Shown here piece after piece: positions 15,419 through 24,648 of a DNA stretch of 33,701 bases (positions within the stretch are counted from its first letter, which is position 1; each line of letters begins with the position of its first letter). This DNA is from Betaproteobacteria bacterium (GTDB taxonomy: Bacteria; Pseudomonadota; Gammaproteobacteria; Burkholderiales; Burkholderiaceae_E): contig JAGWVN010000033.1 of the NCBI GenBank assembly GCA_018970865.1, forward strand, positions 1-33,701. Reading direction: 5' to 3'. A program made the position numbers and the translations under genes. The notes beneath the pieces are model-generated. The model made no database searches. It saw only the letters and a program-made list of their open reading frames with translations, and was not told where the DNA came from.

Positions 15419-16998
15419 CGGGCCGTCGGGTCCTGCGTCGCGGGCTGTGGCTGGCCGCCGCGCTGTGCGCCTGGCTTGCGCTGTCGGGCTGCGCCCATCG
15501 TCTGCCGCCCCTGCCCGAGCGCGAGCCCAGCACTCATCTGATCGCGGGGGCCGACAGCGTCCTGGCCAGGGCCTATGTTCCGCCGGGCGGCGACGCCGCG
15601 CTGAGCGGCGTGGCCCTGCTGCGCGACCCCACCCAGGCCCTGGCCAGCCGGGTGCTGCTTGCCCGCACCGCGCAGCGCGCGCTGGATGTGCAGGTCTACA
15701 TCTGGCGGCCCGACGCCTCCGGGCTGCTGCTGCTGCACGAGCTGCGCCGGGCCGCGCAGCGCGGCGTGCGCGTGCGCCTGCTCCTCGACGACAACGGCAG
15801 CGATGGCATGGATGCCTGGCTGCAGGCCGCCGCCACCCAGCCCGGGGTGGAGGTGCGCCTGTTCAATCCCTTCGCGCAGCGCGGCTTCAAGGCCCTGGGC
15901 TACCTGACCGACTTCCAGCGGCTCAACCACCGCATGCACAACAAGTCGTTCACCGCCGACAGCCTGGCCACGATCGTGGGCGGACGCAACATCGGCGATG
16001 TGTACTACGGCGTGGATGCCGATCTGCTCTTCGCCGACCTCGATCTCATCGCGTTGGGCCCGGTCGCGCGGGCCACCGCGGGCCACTTCGATGCCTTCTG
16101 GAACAGCCGCTGGTCCTATCCGCTCGGCGGGCTGCTGTCGCCGGTCGAATCCACTGAACTCGCCGGCCTCGCGCGGCTGCTCGACGATCCCGGCAGGCTG
16201 CCCGAGGTGGCGCGTCTGCTTGCCGAGCTGCAGCGCTCGCCCGGGCTGGGCGCGCCGCTCGGCGGCGAAGGCCCGCTGCAGTGGGCTCCGGCAGCGGTGC
16301 TGTCCGACACGCCGGCCAAGCTCGAGCCGGTGCCCGCCGGGGGCGCTGCCACCGGCCGCATGCTCGAGCCGCTCGGCCGCTGGCTGAGCAGCGCCCGCCG
16401 CAGCCTCGATCTGGTCTCGCCCTACTTCGTGCCCGGCGAGGAGGGAGTGAAGCATCTGGTGGAACTCGCCCGTCGGGGCGTGGCGGTGCGCATCATCACC
16501 AACTCGCTGGCCGCCACCGATGTGATGGCCGTGCATGCCGGCTATGCCCGGCACCGTCGCGCGCTGCTGGCCGCGGGCATCGAGCTGCATGAACTCAAGC
16601 CCGATGCCGTGGCCCAGGTCCGCCTGCCCAGGCTGCCGTGGAATGTCCGCCTGGGGGCATCGTCGGCGGCCAGCCTGCACGGCAAGACCTTCCTGGTGGA
16701 CGGGGAGCGCCTCTTCGTGGGCTCGTTCAACCTCGATCCCCGCTCGGCCCGTCTGAACACCGAGATGGGGCTCACCGTGGACAGCCCGGTGCTCACCCGC
16801 GCGCTGGCCGAGGCCATCGCCCGGGACATGACGGCGGCCACCTGGCGGGTGAGCCTGTCTCGCGAGGGGGCGCTGCAGTGGCTGGAGACCCGGGCCGATG
16901 GCACGCAGCAGGTCCATGAGCGCGAACCCGGCGCGCCGCTGCTGCGACGCCTGGGCGCACGGGTGCTGTCCTGGCTGCCGATCGACGGCCTGCTCTGA
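15415..16998 (+). CDS. Phospholipase D / cardiolipin synthase-like lipoprotein
   Basis: A 527-residue phospholipase-D-superfamily protein with two HKD motifs. HKD1 is H175-x-K177-x4-D182 (HNKSFTAD), followed by GGRNIGD; HKD2 is H422-x-K424-x4-D429 (HGKTFLVD), followed by GSFNLDPRS. Both are complete, so it should be active. The overall pattern is that of ClsC/YmdC-type enzymes, which make cardiolipin from two phospholipids. The N-terminus is a lipoprotein signal with lipobox LSGC at Cys26, placing it on the periplasmic face of a membrane; membrane-anchored ClsC relatives are known but the lipobox is notable. The start overlaps the DUF3047 stop by 4 bp. It is convergent with the HlyD-like gene across a strong hairpin. 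Confidence 0.9.
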   Translation: MTGRRVLRRGLWLAAALCAWLALSGCAHRLPPLPEREPSTHLIAGADSVLARAYVPPGGDAALSGVALLRDPTQALASRVLLARTAQRALDVQVYIWRPDASGLLLLHELRRAAQRGVRVRLLLDDNGSDGMDAWLQAAATQPGVEVRLFNPFAQRGFKALGYLTDFQRLNHRMHNKSFTADSLATIVGGRNIGDVYYGVDADLLFADLDLIALGPVARATAGHFDAFWNSRWSYPLGGLLSPVESTELAGLARLLDDPGRLPEVARLLAELQRSPGLGAPLGGEGPLQWAPAAVLSDTPAKLEPVPAGGAATGRMLEPLGRWLSSARRSLDLVSPYFVPGEEGVKHLVELARRGVAVRIITNSLAATDVMAVHAGYARHRRALLAAGIELHELKPDAVAQVRLPRLPWNVRLGASSAASLHGKTFLVDGERLFVGSFNLDPRSARLNTEMGLTVDSPVLTRALAEAIARDMTAATWRVSLSREGALQWLETRADGTQQVHEREPGAPLLRRLGARVLSWLPIDGLL

Positions 16999-17002
16999 CC
17001 CC

Positions 17003-17040
17003 AGGCCCGCGCGCGGCGCCGATTCAGCGCCCGCGGGCCT
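17003..17040. terminator. Bidirectional hairpin between phospholipase-D and adaptor genes
   Basis: GGCCCGCG (17004-17011) pairs with CGCGGGCC (17032-17039), then GGCGC (17015-17019) with GCGCC (17027-17031), giving 13 bp with a 3-nt bulge and a 7-nt loop, extended by A-T at 17003/17040. The HlyD-like stop codon lies in the loop. No long T-run, so termination strength is uncertain. Confidence 0.5.
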
Positions 17041-18244
17041 TCACCCGCACCCCGTCGGCCACGGCCGGCGGCGGGTAGACGATCACCGGCTCGCCGGCCT
17101 CCAGCCCGGCGCGGATCCAGGCCTGCACCCCGTTGCGGGCGCCGAGCGTCACCGGCAGGACCCGCGCGCGGCCATCGCGCACCCCGAACACCGCCATCGG
17201 CGGCGCCCCGCTGGCGTCGGGCTTTGCCGAGGGCAGCGGAAACACGGCGCTCACCGGCACGGTGACGGCGTTGTCCTCCGACAGCTGCACGATGCGCACC
17301 GACACCCGGAAGCCGTCGCCGAGCGCGGCCCACTGCGCGGGCGGGCTGACGATGTCGAGCAGCACATTCACGCGCTGCTCCTCGATGCCCAGCGCCGACA
17401 CCTTGGTGAAGGCCGCGGGCTCGACCCGCCGCACCGTGCCCTCCAGGATGCCGGGGCCGCCCCAGCGCTCGATCCGCGCGCGGGCGCCGGGCCGGATCCG
17501 CAGCGCATCGGTGGTGAGCAGTTCGGTCACGATCTCGAGCCGCCGGGTGTCGCCGATCTCGAGCAGCGGCGCGCCGAGCGCGACCACCGCCTCGTTGGCC
17601 TGCGCGATCCGCAACACCCGGCCCTCGATGGGCGAGCGCACCTCGAAGGGTGCGCCGTTGCTGCCGGTCTGCCGCACCGCGCTGAGCGCGGCGCGGGCCT
17701 GTTCGAGGTCATGCTCGGCGACATGCCGGTCCTGCTCGCCGGCCTCGATCTCCTTGCGGGCCGCCGCCACTGCCAGGCGGTCGACCTCGAGCTTGGTGGG
17801 CGCGACAAAGCCCTTGCCGGCAAGCTGCTCGCTGCGGGTGAGCTCGTTCTCGGCCTGGCGCAGGCCCACCCGCGCGCGCTCGACCCGCACGCCGGCGCGC
17901 AGCACCGCCGCCTCGGCCGACGCCACGCGGGCCTGCTGGCTGCGCACGGTGCGCTCATCGAGCAGAGGGGAGAGCACCGGCGAGAGCCGAGCCACCACGG
18001 CCCCGGCAGCCACCGGGTCGCCCTCGTGCAGCGCGATGCGGGCCAGGCGGCCGGCCAGGGGCGCCGACACCATGAAGCGTTCGCGCAGCCGCGTGCGTGC
18101 GTCTTCATCGATGGTGGATTCGAAGCGACCGCGCTCGGCCGTGGCGAGCTCCACCAGCACCGGCCGCGGCGCGAAGGCCCAGGCGAGCAGGCCGGCTGCC
18201 GCCAGGGCGATGCCGGCGGTGATGAGCAACGAGTTGCGTGTCAT
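17024..18244 (-). CDS. HlyD-like periplasmic adaptor (membrane fusion protein)
   Basis: A 406-residue efflux adaptor. One N-terminal membrane anchor (about residues 6-25) is followed by a periplasmic part: ERGRFESTIDEDARTR (start of the membrane-proximal strand), split lipoyl halves with APLAGRLARIALHEGDPVAAGAVVARLSP and FEVRSPIEGRVLRIAQANEAVV, and between them an alpha-helical hairpin (about 100-190) rich in Ala, Glu and Arg. The C-terminal beta-barrel ends in VADGVRVKAR. It links an inner-membrane ABC exporter to an outer-membrane channel; none is encoded in the window. It is the last of three leftward genes after ATPase and permease, 45 bp from the permease stop, a MacA/MacB-like arrangement with an unusual permease. 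Confidence 0.9.
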   Translation of the reverse strand: MTRNSLLITAGIALAAAGLLAWAFAPRPVLVELATAERGRFESTIDEDARTRLRERFMVSAPLAGRLARIALHEGDPVAAGAVVARLSPVLSPLLDERTVRSQQARVASAEAAVLRAGVRVERARVGLRQAENELTRSEQLAGKGFVAPTKLEVDRLAVAAARKEIEAGEQDRHVAEHDLEQARAALSAVRQTGSNGAPFEVRSPIEGRVLRIAQANEAVVALGAPLLEIGDTRRLEIVTELLTTDALRIRPGARARIERWGGPGILEGTVRRVEPAAFTKVSALGIEEQRVNVLLDIVSPPAQWAALGDGFRVSVRIVQLSEDNAVTVPVSAVFPLPSAKPDASGAPPMAVFGVRDGRARVLPVTLGARNGVQAWIRAGLEAGEPVIVYPPPAVADGVRVKARGR

Positions 18245-18289
18245 GTCGGTCCGCGTCTTTCCTGGGCCGGCAGGCGCGCCGGCAAGCCT

Positions 18290-20665
18290 TCATTCACGGG
18301 TCTTGAGCGCCGCCACCATGTCGAGCCGATCGACCCGCCGCCGCACCACCAGCGCGCTGCCCAGGCCCGCGGCCACCACGCACAGCGCGGCCCAGGCATA
18401 GGTGCGCGGCTGCAGCGCCACCGGGAAGGCGAACTGGTCGGAGGCCAGCAACGAGACGATGCCGCGCACCAGCCCCTCGCCCATCAGCATGCCCAGCGGC
18501 AGGGCCAGCGCGATCAGCAGCGCCTGCTCACCCAGCAGCAGCGCGGAGACCTCGCCGCGGGTGAAGCCCAGCACGCGCAGGCTGGCCAGCTCCCAGGTGC
18601 GCTCGGCCAGCGCGATGCGGGCGTTGTTGTACACCACCCCCACCGCGATCACCACCGCGAACACCGTCATGATCGCGCTCATGATGCGGATGTTGCGCGC
18701 GCTCACCTCGTTCATGTTGCGCTCGAGGCTGGCCTTGCTGAAGGTGCCCACCAGGGTCGGCAGCCCGCGGATCGCCGCGAGCGTGGCCGGCTCCGCGCCG
18801 CGCTCCAGCGCCAGCGAGTAGGCGCTGGCCACGTCCGATTCACCGAGCAGCCGGTTGAGGGCGCGCCGCTCCATGTAGGCGTTCAGGCCCATCATGTCGC
18901 GCACCGTGCCCGCCAGCGGCACCTGCAGGCTCGGCTGACGCCCCTCGATCACCTCGACGCGCAGGAAATCGCCGGGGCGCAGCCCGAGCTTGGCGGCGAG
19001 CCGGTCGCTCATCAGCAGACCGTCGCCGGGCAGGGCCACCGCGTGGCCGTCGAGATCGACCACGCGGCGCAGCGCCGGCTGCGCCTCCAGGCCCTGGATC
19101 GCGCCGCGCTCGCTGCGGTGACCGGCCACGAAGCGCACCGCCACATCGCGGCCGGACTCGACCGCGATCACGCCCGGCAGCCGGGCCAGCGCATGCCGGG
19201 CCGCGTCGTCTCCGGGTTCGGCCAGCCTGACGGTGAGGTCGGCGCGCATCGCCACCGAGAACGCGGTGTCGACGATCACCGCGATGCTGTCGCGCGCGAA
19301 GTTGCCCATCATCACGATGGCCACCGCGGCGGCCATGCCGAGCACCGAGAGCGTGGTGCGCCAGGGGCGCCGCTGCATGTTGCGCAGGATCATCCGGGGG
19401 CCCGGGCCGAGCAGGCGCGGGTTGATGCGCTCCAGCCAGCTCACCCGGTAGCGCCCCGGGGCGGGCGGGCGCATGGCCTCGGCCGGGGGCAGGCGCACCG
19501 TGGCCCAGATCGCGTTGAGCGTGCCGGTCAGCGCGGTGATCACCGCCACCAGCGCGCCGGTGACGAAGAGCGACGGCGTCATGCGATGCGCGAACTCGGG
19601 GAACTGGAAGAAGCCGGCATACAGCCCGGTCATGAGCCGGCCGAAGGCCTCGCCGCCGGCAAAGCCGATGATCAGCCCCACCGTCACGATCACCGCCACC
19701 AGCTTCATGAAGTGGCCGGCGATCGTACGGTCGGGATAGCCGAGCGCCTTGAGCGCGGCGATCTGCTCGCGCTGCGTGGCCACCAGTCGGGAGATCACCA
19801 CATTGAGCAGGAAGGCCGCCACCGCCAGGAAGATCACCGGCAGCACGGTGGCGAAGACCCGCTGCTCGTCGATCTCGCGTTGCAGGAACGCGTGCGAGGT
19901 CTGGTGCTCGCGCGCATGCGCGTCGCGCCCGCCATAGCGGGCGAGGTGCCGGTCCAGCGCCGCGATCACCGCGGGCGGGCTGGCGCCCGGCGCGAGCCGC
20001 ACCGACACATGGTCGAAGGCGCCTTCCATGTCCCAGGCGGCGGCGAGCACCCGCTCGTCGACCCACAGCACGCCGAAGCCGCGCAGGTCGGGCATGCCGG
20101 TCATGCCGGCGAACACATACTCGGGCGAGAGCGCGATGCCGCGCACGACCAGCGCGCGCTGGCGGCCATTGATCAGCGCGCTCAGCCGCGAGCCCGGACC
20201 AAGCCCGTGGGCCTGCGCGAACGAGGCCGAGACCAGCGCATCGATCGCGCCATCGCCGCGCACGCCCTGGCTGTCGGGATCGAGCGGCGCGCCGCTGCGC
20301 ACCATCACCGCATTGAGCCGCCGCGGCTGGCGCGGGTCGACGCCGATCATGCGCGCGAGCAGCGGGTCATCCACGCCGGGGATGTCCACGCGCACCACGC
20401 GCTCGATGGTGAGCTGGATGTCGCCCACCCCGGGAATCGCGGCGAGCGTGTCGGCCATCGCGCGCGGCGCGCGCCTGACGGCCGCGAAGACATCGGCGAA
20501 GCGCCCCTGCGCATAGAAGGCATCGCGCGCCTCGGCCAGCGAGTCCACTGCCGAGAGCGCCGTCACATAGCTGCCCACGCCGCTGGCCACCACCAGCGCG
20601 ATGGTGAGCGCCTGGCTCCACAGCCGGCGCAGGTCGCGCAGCAGCTTGCGATCGAGCGCCTTCAC
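18290..20665 (-). CDS. ABC transporter permease with two FtsX-type domains
   Basis: A 791-residue permease. The first membrane helix lies at about 16-36 ([19 protein letters not shown]). A large periplasmic MacB-like core follows (about 45-270). Then come two FtsX domains: one with [21 protein letters not shown] and [20 protein letters not shown] (about 275-400), and a C-terminal one with [23 protein letters not shown] and [15 protein letters not shown] (about 670-785). A second extracytoplasmic core separates them. The two cytoplasmic LKALGY / LRVLGF coupling helices contact the ATPase. This is the fused, duplicated FtsX/DUF214 type, about twice the size of a MacB permease half. It starts 7 bp after the ATPase stop. 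The substrate is unknown: lipids, lipoproteins or peptides are the usual cargo of the superfamily. Confidence 0.92.
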   Translation of the reverse strand: MKALDRKLLRDLRRLWSQALTIALVVASGVGSYVTALSAVDSLAEARDAFYAQGRFADVFAAVRRAPRAMADTLAAIPGVGDIQLTIERVVRVDIPGVDDPLLARMIGVDPRQPRRLNAVMVRSGAPLDPDSQGVRGDGAIDALVSASFAQAHGLGPGSRLSALINGRQRALVVRGIALSPEYVFAGMTGMPDLRGFGVLWVDERVLAAAWDMEGAFDHVSVRLAPGASPPAVIAALDRHLARYGGRDAHAREHQTSHAFLQREIDEQRVFATVLPVIFLAVAAFLLNVVISRLVATQREQIAALKALGYPDRTIAGHFMKLVAVIVTVGLIIGFAGGEAFGRLMTGLYAGFFQFPEFAHRMTPSLFVTGALVAVITALTGTLNAIWATVRLPPAEAMRPPAPGRYRVSWLERINPRLLGPGPRMILRNMQRRPWRTTLSVLGMAAAVAIVMMGNFARDSIAVIVDTAFSVAMRADLTVRLAEPGDDAARHALARLPGVIAVESGRDVAVRFVAGHRSERGAIQGLEAQPALRRVVDLDGHAVALPGDGLLMSDRLAAKLGLRPGDFLRVEVIEGRQPSLQVPLAGTVRDMMGLNAYMERRALNRLLGESDVASAYSLALERGAEPATLAAIRGLPTLVGTFSKASLERNMNEVSARNIRIMSAIMTVFAVVIAVGVVYNNARIALAERTWELASLRVLGFTRGEVSALLLGEQALLIALALPLGMLMGEGLVRGIVSLLASDQFAFPVALQPRTYAWAALCVVAAGLGSALVVRRRVDRLDMVAALKTRE

Positions 20666-20672
20666 GGCTGCC

Positions 20673-21434
20673 TCACCAGGACAGCTCCGAAGGCGAGAGG
20701 CGGTGCGGGTTGATGTCGATCCGCTGGATGGTGCCGTCGCCGAGGTGGATGACCCGATCGGCCATGCCGGCGATGGCCGCGTTGTGGGTGATCACCACCG
20801 CGGTGGTGCCGAGCTCGGCGTTGATGCGGGCGATCACCTCGAGCACCAGCTTGCCGGTGCGGTAGTCGAGCGCGCCGGTGGGCTCGTCGCACAGCAGCAC
20901 CTCGGGCCGCTTGACGATCGCCCGCGCGATCGCCACCCGCTGCTGCTCGCCGCCGGAAAGCTGCGCCGGGAAGTGGTCGCGCCGCGGCGTGAGGCCCACC
21001 CGGTCGATCGCCTCGTCGATCGGCATGGGGTCTTGCACGATGTCGGTCACCAGGGCGACATTCTCCCGGACCGTGAGGCTGGGGATCAGGTTGTAGAACT
21101 GGAACACGAAGCCGACATGCTCGCGGCGGTAGGCGGTGAGCTCGGCATCGGAGGCGCCGGTGAGGCGGTGCTCGCGGAACTCGACATCGCCGGCGCTGGG
21201 CGCATCGAGCCCGCCCAGGATGTTCAGCAGCGTGGACTTGCCGCTGCCCGAGGGGCCGAGCAGCACGATGAATTCGCCGGCGCCGATGTCGAGATCGATG
21301 TCATGCAGGGCCACCACGGCAACCTCGCCGGTGCGGTAGACCTTGGACAGCCCTCGCGCCCGAAAGAGCGTCGGGCGTGCGGTGGCGGCGGTGTCCAAGG
21401 CGCGGCTCAGGCCAGGCCCGAGGCCTGCATCCAC
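20673..21434 (-). CDS. ABC transporter ATP-binding protein (LolD/MacB type)
   Basis: A 253-residue nucleotide-binding subunit. Walker A is GPSGSGKS (60-67), the Q-loop is at Q112, the signature is LSGGEQQR (159-166), Walker B is VLLCDEP with the catalytic Glu (179-185) and the H-loop His is at 217. The [16 protein letters not shown] region is diagnostic of the LolD/MacB/FtsE group. It energises the 791-residue FtsX-type permease encoded immediately downstream. The ATG at 21434 lies 28 bp inside the preceding DUF2237 gene; about 20 residues precede the conserved [10 protein letters not shown], so a later non-ATG start is possible. Expected to work as a dimer on the cytoplasmic face. Confidence 0.94.
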   Translation of the reverse strand: MDAGLGPGLSRALDTAATARPTLFRARGLSKVYRTGEVAVVALHDIDLDIGAGEFIVLLGPSGSGKSTLLNILGGLDAPSAGDVEFREHRLTGASDAELTAYRREHVGFVFQFYNLIPSLTVRENVALVTDIVQDPMPIDEAIDRVGLTPRRDHFPAQLSGGEQQRVAIARAIVKRPEVLLCDEPTGALDYRTGKLVLEVIARINAELGTTAVVITHNAAIAGMADRVIHLGDGTIQRIDINPHRLSPSELSW

Positions 21435-21769
21435 TCGAGCGGCACGAACGCCAGCGCGCGTTCATGGGTGCAGGCCAGCACCGCCGGCGGGGCGCAGCCA
21501 TCGACCCAGGCCTGCTTCCAGCGCAGGGCGCACACGCACCAGCGATCGCCGGGCTTGAGACCCGCGAAGCGGTACGCCGGGCGCGGCGTGATCAGATCGT
21601 TGCCCAGTTCGAACTGATGGTTGAGGAAGGCCGTGGTCATGCGTGCGCAGATGACATGGCTGCCGTGATCCTGCGCGTCGGTGTGGCAGCAGCCGTCGCG
21701 AAACCAGCCGGTCAGCGGATCGAAGGAGCATGCCTGCAGCGGCTCGCCCAGCACATTGAGCGCGCTCAT
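21407..21769 (-). CDS. DUF2237 family protein
   Basis: A 120-residue protein of the DUF2237 family, widespread and of unknown function. Family stretches seen are [11 protein letters not shown] near the start, [38 protein letters not shown] (17 residues around the NDL core), [15 protein letters not shown] and a C-terminal [14 protein letters not shown]. Five or more conserved Cys and His residues suggest metal binding, though no metal is established. The start codon lies 3 bp after the SPFH gene stop and its end overlaps the ABC ATPase start by 28 bp, so it is embedded in a leftward run. No link to either neighbour can be shown. Confidence 0.88.
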   Translation of the reverse strand: MSALNVLGEPLQACSFDPLTGWFRDGCCHTDAQDHGSHVICARMTTAFLNHQFELGNDLITPRPAYRFAGLKPGDRWCVCALRWKQAWVDGCAPPAVLACTHERALAFVPLEWMQASGLA

Positions 21770-21772
21770 CGC

Positions 21773-22684
21773 TCAGGCCCTGGGCGTGCTCTTCATGAGC
21801 GTCATGGCGGTGCCGATCAGCGCCGACACCTCGCTCATGTTGCCGGGCACGATCATGGTGTTGTTCGCCTTGGCGAGCTGGCCGTAGGCATCGACCGCGC
21901 GTTCGGCCACCTTGAGCTGCACCGCCTGTTCGCCGCCGGGCTGGCGGATGGCCTGGGCGATCCGGGTGATCGCCTCGGCGGTGGCGGCGGCCACCTCGGC
22001 GATGGCGGCAGCCTCGCCCTGCGCCTTGTTGATCTCGGCCTGCTTCTCGCCCTCGGAGCGGGCGATGTAGGCCTCGCGCTCGCCGGTGGCGATGTTGATC
22101 TGCTCCTGGCGGCGCCCCTCGGAGGCGGCGATCAGGGCGCGCTTCTCGCGCTCGGCGGTGATCTGCGCCTGCATGCTGCGCAGGATCTCGGTGGGCGGGG
22201 TGAGGTCCTTGATCTCGTAGCGCAGCACCTTCACGCCCCAGTTGAGCGCGGCCTCGTCCAGCGCGCTGACCACCGAGGCGTTGATCATGTCGCGCTCCTC
22301 GAAGGTCTTGTCGAGTTCCATCTTGCCCACCACGCTGCGCAGCGTGGTCTGCGCGAGCTGCGTGATGGCGACGATGTAGTCGCTGGAGCCGTAGCTTGCG
22401 CGCATCGGGTCGGTCACCTGGAAGAACAGGATGCCGTCGACCTGCAGCTGGGTGTTGTCCTTGGTGATGCAGACCTGGCTGGGCACATCGAGCGGCACCT
22501 CCTTGAGCGAGTGCCGGTAGGCCACGCGCTCGACGAAGGGAATGACGAACTTCAGACCGGGCGCGAGGGTGCGGTCATAGCGGCCCAGCCGCTCGACCAC
22601 CCAGGCATGCTGCTGCGGCACGATCTTGAAGGTGCGGCTGACGAAGACGACGGCCACGATGGCGATGATCAGGGCGATTTCCAC
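21773..22684 (-). CDS. SPFH/stomatin (band 7) membrane protease-associated protein
   Basis: A 303-residue SPFH/prohibitin-homology protein similar to QmcA. One N-terminal membrane segment (EIALIIAIVAVVFVSRTF) is followed by the SPFH domain (about 20-190), with VPQQHAWVVERLGRY, LAPGLKFVIPFVERVAYRHSL and ERDMINASVVSALDEAA. A coiled-coil region (about 190-245) is rich in Ala, Glu and Arg. The start is the GTG at 22684-22682, because the membrane segment begins directly after it and AGGAG lies 6 bp upstream; the frame is open upstream but not conserved-looking. Such proteins form ring-like assemblies in the inner membrane and recruit or restrain proteases. nfeD lies 67 bp upstream, the classic NfeD/SPFH pair. 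Confidence 0.93.
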   Translation of the reverse strand: MEIALIIAIVAVVFVSRTFKIVPQQHAWVVERLGRYDRTLAPGLKFVIPFVERVAYRHSLKEVPLDVPSQVCITKDNTQLQVDGILFFQVTDPMRASYGSSDYIVAITQLAQTTLRSVVGKMELDKTFEERDMINASVVSALDEAALNWGVKVLRYEIKDLTPPTEILRSMQAQITAEREKRALIAASEGRRQEQINIATGEREAYIARSEGEKQAEINKAQGEAAAIAEVAAATAEAITRIAQAIRQPGGEQAVQLKVAERAVDAYGQLAKANNTMIVPGNMSEVSALIGTAMTLMKSTPRA

Positions 22685-22751
22685 GCGAAACTCCTGGTGG
22701 TGGGCGGTGAGGGTGATCGGTGCGATCGGCCGATGAGCGCGATGAGGGCGA

Positions 22752-23201
22752 TCAGCGAGCCGAGGGCGGGGAGGCGGGCGTGACATCGAGCCGCGTGCCG
22801 TGCACCGCCACGATGATGTGGGCGCCGGGCTGCGGCGGCAGGGCCCCCACATGACGCGCCTGCCAGGCCGCGCCCCGGTACTGCACGGTGGCGGTGCCGT
22901 CGTCCTGCCAGGCCTCCACCCGAACCGGCTGACCGATGTCGAGCAGCACATCCGGGTTGGACGCGGCAGGCGCCGACCGGGGATGACGGGCCCGCCGCAG
23001 ATGCCAGACGGCGGTGGCGCCGCCGGCCACCAGGGCGGCCACCACGATCTGGGCGCTCACGCCTGCGCCGGCATGGCCGCTCAGCGCGCCCGCGGCCGCG
23101 CCGAGGGCGATCATCAGCAGGTAGAAGGTGCCGCTGAGCAGTTCGGCGACGATCAGCGCGCCGCTCAGCAGCCACCACAGCGTGGGTGCGGACAGTTCCA
23201 T
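22752..23201 (-). CDS. NfeD family membrane protein
   Basis: A 149-residue short-form NfeD protein. Two or three N-terminal membrane segments (WWLLSGALIVAELLSGTFYLL, LGAAAGALSGHA and VVAALVAGGATAVWHL) are followed by a C-terminal OB-fold domain (about 80-145). That domain contains DIGQPVRVEAWQDDGTATVQYRGAAWQA and the closing GTRLDV, matching the usual YRG.W motif. NfeD proteins work with SPFH proteins, here encoded 67 bp downstream, in membrane quality control. No protease domain is attached, as is normal for the short form. The start ATG at 23201 is the first in frame with a normal N-terminus and is 61 bp from the heptosyltransferase stop. Confidence 0.9.
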   Translation of the reverse strand: MELSAPTLWWLLSGALIVAELLSGTFYLLMIALGAAAGALSGHAGAGVSAQIVVAALVAGGATAVWHLRRARHPRSAPAASNPDVLLDIGQPVRVEAWQDDGTATVQYRGAAWQARHVGALPPQPGAHIIVAVHGTRLDVTPASPPSAR

Positions 23202-23262
23202 GGGAGGTTCCGAGTGAAGGCTTCGAAGGCCGATGCTGCCACGAACCGCGTGGCAAGCGACC

Positions 23263-24405
23263 TCAGGCCGCGGCGGGCAGCGGGGCAGGCGCGGTGCCGA
23301 GCAGTTCCTCGCAGGCCCGCAGCACCGCGCGCTCGGGCAGCGTCACCAGGCAGTCGCTGACCTTGCTGTCCTGACAGCCCGCGCGCCCGCAGGGGCGGCA
23401 GGCATGCTCGGTGGAGGCGACCACCCGGTGCAGGCTCATCGGCTGCCCCCAGGGCCCCCATTCGCGATCGCGGGACGGACCGAAGATGCCCACGGTGGGC
23501 GTGCCCACCGCCGCGGCCATGTGCATGGGGGCCGAGTCCACGCCCACGAAGAGGCGTGCCCGGGCGGTGAGCGCGGCGAGCTCCTCGAGCGAGAGCTTCC
23601 CCGACAGGTCGTGGATGCGGGGCGCGATGCCGCCCGCGGCCGGACAGCGCGCCAGCACCTGGGCGATCAGCGCGAGCTCCTGCGGATCGGGCGCAGCGGT
23701 GATCACCACCGGCCAGCCGCGGGCGGCCAGGGTCTCGCACAGCGCGGCCACCCGCTCGCTCGGCCAGCACTTGAAGCGCCAGCGCGACATCGGATGCACA
23801 TGGATGAAGCCGCCGCGCGGCAAGCCGAGCGCGGCCAGGCGCTGGTCGATGGCGGACTCGGCCGGCGCGCCGGCCACCAGCGTCACCGCCTTGTCAGCCT
23901 CACCGATCGGCAGGCCCAGGGCACGCAGGCTGTCGAGGTTGGTCTCGACGGTGTGACGCTCGGGATGCGACTGCGCCGGATAGCGGTGAGTGAAGCTGTT
24001 GCGCCACCAGGCATGGCGCCCGGGCCGGCTGAGCTCGGGCCCCACCGACCAGCGCGGGCGCAGCAAGCGCACCAGCCAGGCGCCGCGGGGATGCACCGAG
24101 AGATGCACCACCAGGTCGTAGCGCCGCGCGCGCAGCGCCCGCAGCAGCCGCCATTCCGCGAGGGCCTGACGCCACGGCCCCGATCGCTTCCAGGCGCGGT
24201 CGATCCGGTGCACCTGCGACAGCCCGGGATGATTCAGCAGCATGGGCGCGGTCTCGGCGTAGACCAGCGCGTCGATCTGCGCCTGCGGCGCGTGTCGGGC
24301 CAGTGCGCCGATCACCGGCGCGGCAAGCAGCACATCGCCATGGTGGCGCAGCTTGGTGACCAGCACCCGCTGCAGACGGGTGGGGTCCGGATCAGACGGC
24401 GACAT
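23263..24405 (-). CDS. waaQ: Lipopolysaccharide heptosyltransferase, WaaQ (RfaQ) type
   Basis: A 380-residue GT9-family glycosyltransferase, expected to add a heptose to the lipopolysaccharide inner core at the cytoplasmic face of the inner membrane. The N-terminal motif RVLVTKLRHHGDVLLAAPVIGAL (about 14-36) is characteristic of heptosyltransferase III. The C-terminal nucleotide-sugar domain has FVGVDSAPMHMAAAVGTPTVGIFGPS (sugar-nucleotide binding) and a short Cys-rich tail CRPCGRAGCQDSKVSDCL. The start ATG at 24405 (MSPSDPD) is chosen over one 21 codons upstream. The upstream in-frame ATG would add a proline-rich extension without family match. It lies alone at the head of the leftward nfeD-SPFH run. 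The III subtype is a family-level inference. Confidence 0.85.
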   Translation of the reverse strand: MSPSDPDPTRLQRVLVTKLRHHGDVLLAAPVIGALARHAPQAQIDALVYAETAPMLLNHPGLSQVHRIDRAWKRSGPWRQALAEWRLLRALRARRYDLVVHLSVHPRGAWLVRLLRPRWSVGPELSRPGRHAWWRNSFTHRYPAQSHPERHTVETNLDSLRALGLPIGEADKAVTLVAGAPAESAIDQRLAALGLPRGGFIHVHPMSRWRFKCWPSERVAALCETLAARGWPVVITAAPDPQELALIAQVLARCPAAGGIAPRIHDLSGKLSLEELAALTARARLFVGVDSAPMHMAAAVGTPTVGIFGPSRDREWGPWGQPMSLHRVVASTEHACRPCGRAGCQDSKVSDCLVTLPERAVLRACEELLGTAPAPLPAAA

Positions 24406-24484
24406 GGGCGACCTGGAATCGGGGAAGGGGGGTGGCGGCCCCGGCTGGCGCGGCCGGACGGGCCGCACGACGGACGGGATTGCC

Positions 24485-24511
24485 TGATCAGGGGGGCATT
24501 TTCCCCGATCA
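24485..24511. other. Imperfect palindrome TGATCAGGGG / CCCCGATCA in the divergent gap
   Basis: TGATCAGGGG (24485-24494) pairs with CCCCGATCA (24503-24511) with one unpaired base, around an 8-nt loop. It sits between the divergent heptosyltransferase and lipoprotein genes (gap 24406-24648), where an operator or leader hairpin is plausible. The rest of that gap shows nothing else clear. Confidence 0.3.
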
Positions 24512-24648
24512 ACGGTGAAATTGCCCTTCCCGTGCCAGAGGATACTTCCCGGATGACCTCGCCCCGAGCAGGCTCATCGCTCACCGCCCACCCACTCTCC
24601 TGTGGATGCCCACGGCGCCGGTCTTCCATCCATTCTCCGGGAGCCCCC

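Noticed and set aside
16898-20713. Plus-strand open frame of over 1200 codons opposite the adaptor and ABC permease genes
   Set aside because: Antisense shadow of the permease: Arg/His/Gly/Asp-rich, no recognisable domain, no ribosome site at its start.
22685-22751. Imperfect ATCG-rich repeats between nfeD and the SPFH gene
   Set aside because: Units are degenerate and short; no clear operator, and the gap is adequately explained by a GTG start with its own ribosome site.
24521-24548. Promoter for the lipoprotein gene (TTGCCC with GATACT/TACTTC)
   Set aside because: Spacing is 14-16 bp and the -10 is weak; not enough to call it.
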